Part shown: piece by piece, positions 6,070 to 7,347 of the stretch
Position numbering within the stretch: the first letter of the stretch is position 1
Layout of the letters: every line of letters starts with the position of its first letter
DNA from: Bacillota bacterium
Lineage (GTDB): Bacteria; Bacillota_E; Sulfobacillia; Sulfobacillales; Sulfobacillaceae
Length of the DNA: 7,347 bases
Direction: 5' to 3'
Assembly (NCBI GenBank): GCA_021802375.1
Contig: JAKAAL010000191.1
Location: 1 to 7,347 of the forward strand
Program-made: the position numbers and the translations under genes
Notes under the pieces: model-generated
Told to the model about the DNA's origin: nothing
Databases searched by the model: none
What the model saw: only the letters and a program-made list of their open reading frames with translations

Positions 6070-6087
6070 GAGTTTTCTGGCTAACAC

Positions 6088-6795
6088 TCACAAAGATCCG
6101 AGAACCGCTCTCTCAACACTTGTTAAGTGCGCCATCATAGCCGCTTGCGCAGCAGACACATCGCCCTCCATGATGGCCTGTGCAATCCTTTCATGATCCA
6201 GAATTGACATCCATGCCCGCCCGGGAATTGCTAAGCTCGTTTTGCGCACCTCTTCCAATAGATCGAGCAAATTGGTCATTAGCCGTCCGGCAATAGGGTT
6301 ATGGGACGCAATAATCAGCGTGGTGTGAAACGCTTGGTCTGACAGTGCTGCAGTGACGAGGTCCACCCGATTAGTATCCGTGACATGGGCTTTGACGTCT
6401 TCTACCAGTCTTGTCAACTGTTCCTTATGCGCTAAAGATGCCCGTGAAGCAGCCCACCCCGCCGCGGCTGTTTCCATTGTTTTACGCACCTCAAATAATG
6501 CAGCAATCGTGTCGGGTTTTACTATTAACGGTGTCCACAGGGCATTTCCTATCGCCATCCCCTCATCGCCCTGCACAAAGATCCCTTTACCGTGCTGGAT
6601 CGAAAGCACGCCTAGTCCAACAAGAGTACGGAGCGCATCGCGAACCGTGGTGCGGCTAACATTAAAAGAAATGGCCAAATCGCGTTCTGGAGGCAGGCGG
6701 TCCCCGACGGAAATGGCCCCTTCCTCAATTTTGGCAAGAATGTCTTGCACGATTTGATCACGAAGCGAAAGATTCTGCGCTATCGGCTCAAACAT
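6088..6795 (-). CDS. GntR-family transcriptional regulator, FadR/FCD subgroup (lyase-operon regulator)
   Basis: A 235-residue protein from the ATG at 6795, which has AGGGGG six bases upstream. A GTG at 6837 would add 14 residues but has no good ribosome site. Residues 10-74 are the winged helix-turn-helix: the signature LPPERDLA (34-41), SRTTVRDALRTL (47-58) and the wing IQHGKGIFV (66-74). Residues 95-232 are the FCD domain with Asp153, His157, His201 and His223 as the metal and ligand site, again with the canonical 22-residue last spacing. LPPERDLA places it with FadR/LldR/PdhR-type proteins, which recognise TGGT-N3-ACCA operators. Exactly such a palindrome lies 49 bases beyond its stop, in front of the lyase genes. 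It probably represses them until a carboxylate substrate or product binds. Confidence 0.95.
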   Translation of the reverse strand: MFEPIAQNLSLRDQIVQDILAKIEEGAISVGDRLPPERDLAISFNVSRTTVRDALRTLVGLGVLSIQHGKGIFVQGDEGMAIGNALWTPLIVKPDTIAALFEVRKTMETAAAGWAASRASLAHKEQLTRLVEDVKAHVTDTNRVDLVTAALSDQAFHTTLIIASHNPIAGRLMTNLLDLLEEVRKTSLAIPGRAWMSILDHERIAQAIMEGDVSAAQAAMMAHLTSVERAVLGSL

Positions 6796-7069
6796 AATGG
6801 TCCCCCTGACCCGGCCGTCCGCGTTCGATTTCCCCACATATCACCATTTACTTCGATGCCAGACCAACCTCTCGGATATTCAGTATGCACCAACAGCGCC
6901 TCAACTGGAAGTCCATTGGGGTATCCCAGGTTTGTCTTGACAGTTGATCTTGACGGCTTCCCGTACCCGTACTTGTTGCAATCAACAAATTTCGCGTACA
7001 AAAAGTTCTTCAGCTATAGGTTCACATACACGATAGTGACGGCCCACAACCCATTTCGAATAGCCTGTC
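6796..7069. other. 274-base gap between the Ldh-family gene and the GntR/FCD regulator
   Basis: No recognisable gene. Both strands happen to stay open over much of it. On the minus strand a frame from a stop near 7016 to the regulator start (containing VEALLVHTEYPRGWSG) has no good ribosome site and no family I recognise. The stretch 6973-7020 is AT-rich and holds an inverted repeat, and CCGTAC (6961) and TCTTGAC (near 6943) occur as short direct repeats. No convincing regulator promoter or terminator was found. It could be plain spacer or a decayed gene. Confidence 0.4.
6973..6988. repeat. Short inverted repeat TTGTTG-CAAT-CAACAA
   Basis: Perfect 6-base arms around a 4-base centre, upstream of the second GntR/FCD gene. 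It could be a small operator (for autoregulation) but does not match the TGGT-N3-ACCA core. A 6-base arm can occur by chance. Confidence 0.3.
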
Positions 7070-7347
7070 TCACAAGTCCTTCTCCTTTCTTTTTAACCAG
7101 GGAGAGGTCTTTACAGGCTCGATACCGGGAACGCCATATCGCAACCCCAGTTCATTGAGTTGGATGAGTAGCGCCCTATCGATGGGTACTCCTTCCAAGA
7201 GATATTGCGCTCGTAGTGCCTCGCTTCGATCCCCAGGCAACGCAACGTGTACGCCTTCGGCTGGTGGTACTTCCCGGATAGCAGCCTCCATGAAGTTCAT
7301 TCGATCACCGAAATCACTGCGAGGCAAGAAATTTCCTGGATTAAAAA
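7070..7347 (-). CDS. Ldh-family (LDH2/MDH2, YlbC-type) oxidoreductase, C-terminal part only
   Basis: The frame is open from the window edge through 91 codons to a TGA at 7072-7070. The protein end shows the C-terminal signature of the LDH2/MDH2 oxidoreductase family: FNPGNF, then EAAIREVPPAEGVHVALPGDR, then a helix with YLLEGVPID and LNELGLRYGVPG. These NAD(P)-dependent enzymes, not related to classical lactate dehydrogenase, oxidise 2-hydroxy acids such as malate, ureidoglycolate, 2,3-diketogulonate precursors or sulfolactate. ComC, the (R)-sulfolactate dehydrogenase, is a member, which would fit the probable sulfo-lyase two genes downstream. A TTG at 7327 could be mistaken for the start, but the conserved sequence continues upstream of it, so the gene begins outside the window (family length is about 330-360 residues). 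Catalytic residues are not visible. Confidence 0.82.
   Translation of the reverse strand, partial: FNPGNFLPRSDFGDRMNFMEAAIREVPPAEGVHVALPGDRSEALRAQYLLEGVPIDRALLIQLNELGLRYGVPGIEPVKTSPWLKRKEKDL

Noticed and set aside
6796..6837. Upstream GTG (6837) for the second GntR/FCD regulator
   Set aside because: No good ribosome site, and the extra 14 residues are not typical of the family's short N-terminus.
6745..7158. 137-codon plus-strand open frame across the gap near the right end
   Set aside because: It overlaps the starts and ends of two well-supported minus-strand genes, has no ribosome site and resembles no family I know.

Overview
The window is a block of catabolic genes from a bacterium, most likely a low-to-mid GC Firmicute. 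The grounds are strong AGGAGG-type ribosome binding sites before nearly every gene, GTG or TTG starts at two genes, base composition near 50% GC by eye, and paired GntR/FCD regulators. A Sulfobacillus- or Alicyclobacillus-like host fits the general look, but this is a weak guess. There are seven complete genes and one partial gene at each edge. No RNA genes, CRISPR arrays or insertion sequences were seen.

Left module (1-4486). An enolase-superfamily acid-sugar-type dehydratase (3636-2485), a 3-hydroxyisobutyrate-dehydrogenase-family reductase (2395-1523) and an NAD-type aldehyde dehydrogenase of the succinate-semialdehyde dehydrogenase group (1526-93) run leftward. The last two overlap by ATGA. 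A further gene starts at position 60 with its own ribosome binding site and leaves the window. A GntR/FCD regulator (3788-4486) is divergent from the dehydratase. Their shared 151-base intergenic region holds a leftward promoter and an inverted repeat that may be the regulator's operator.

Right module (4554-7347). Also leftward, this holds the C-terminal end of an LDH2/MDH2-type (Ldh family) oxidoreductase, a second GntR/FCD regulator (6795-6088) and a two-subunit UxaA-family lyase: a 94-residue SAF-domain subunit (5997-5713) followed one base later by a 385-residue catalytic subunit (5711-4554). Between the regulator and the lyase lie a perfect TTGACA -35 box and a perfect 27-base inverted repeat with a TGGT-N3-ACCA core. 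This is a textbook FCD operator placed over the expected transcription start.

Interpretation. The split small-plus-large UxaA architecture, and the sequence as I remember the family, best fit (R)-sulfolactate sulfo-lyase (SuyAB), which cleaves sulfolactate to pyruvate and sulfite. An Ldh-family dehydrogenase beside it would fit ComC-type sulfolactate dehydrogenase. The left-module reductase resembles sulfolactaldehyde reductase (YihU) in its C-terminal half, and the aldehyde dehydrogenase could serve as a sulfolactaldehyde dehydrogenase. Together this suggests a C3-sulfonate or sulfosugar-acid route in which an enolase-superfamily enzyme replaces the usual dehydratase. The conservative alternative is an ordinary aldarate or hexonate pathway (dehydratase, tartronate-semialdehyde-type reductase, semialdehyde dehydrogenase, altronate/galactarate-type dehydratase). 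The sequence alone does not decide between them.
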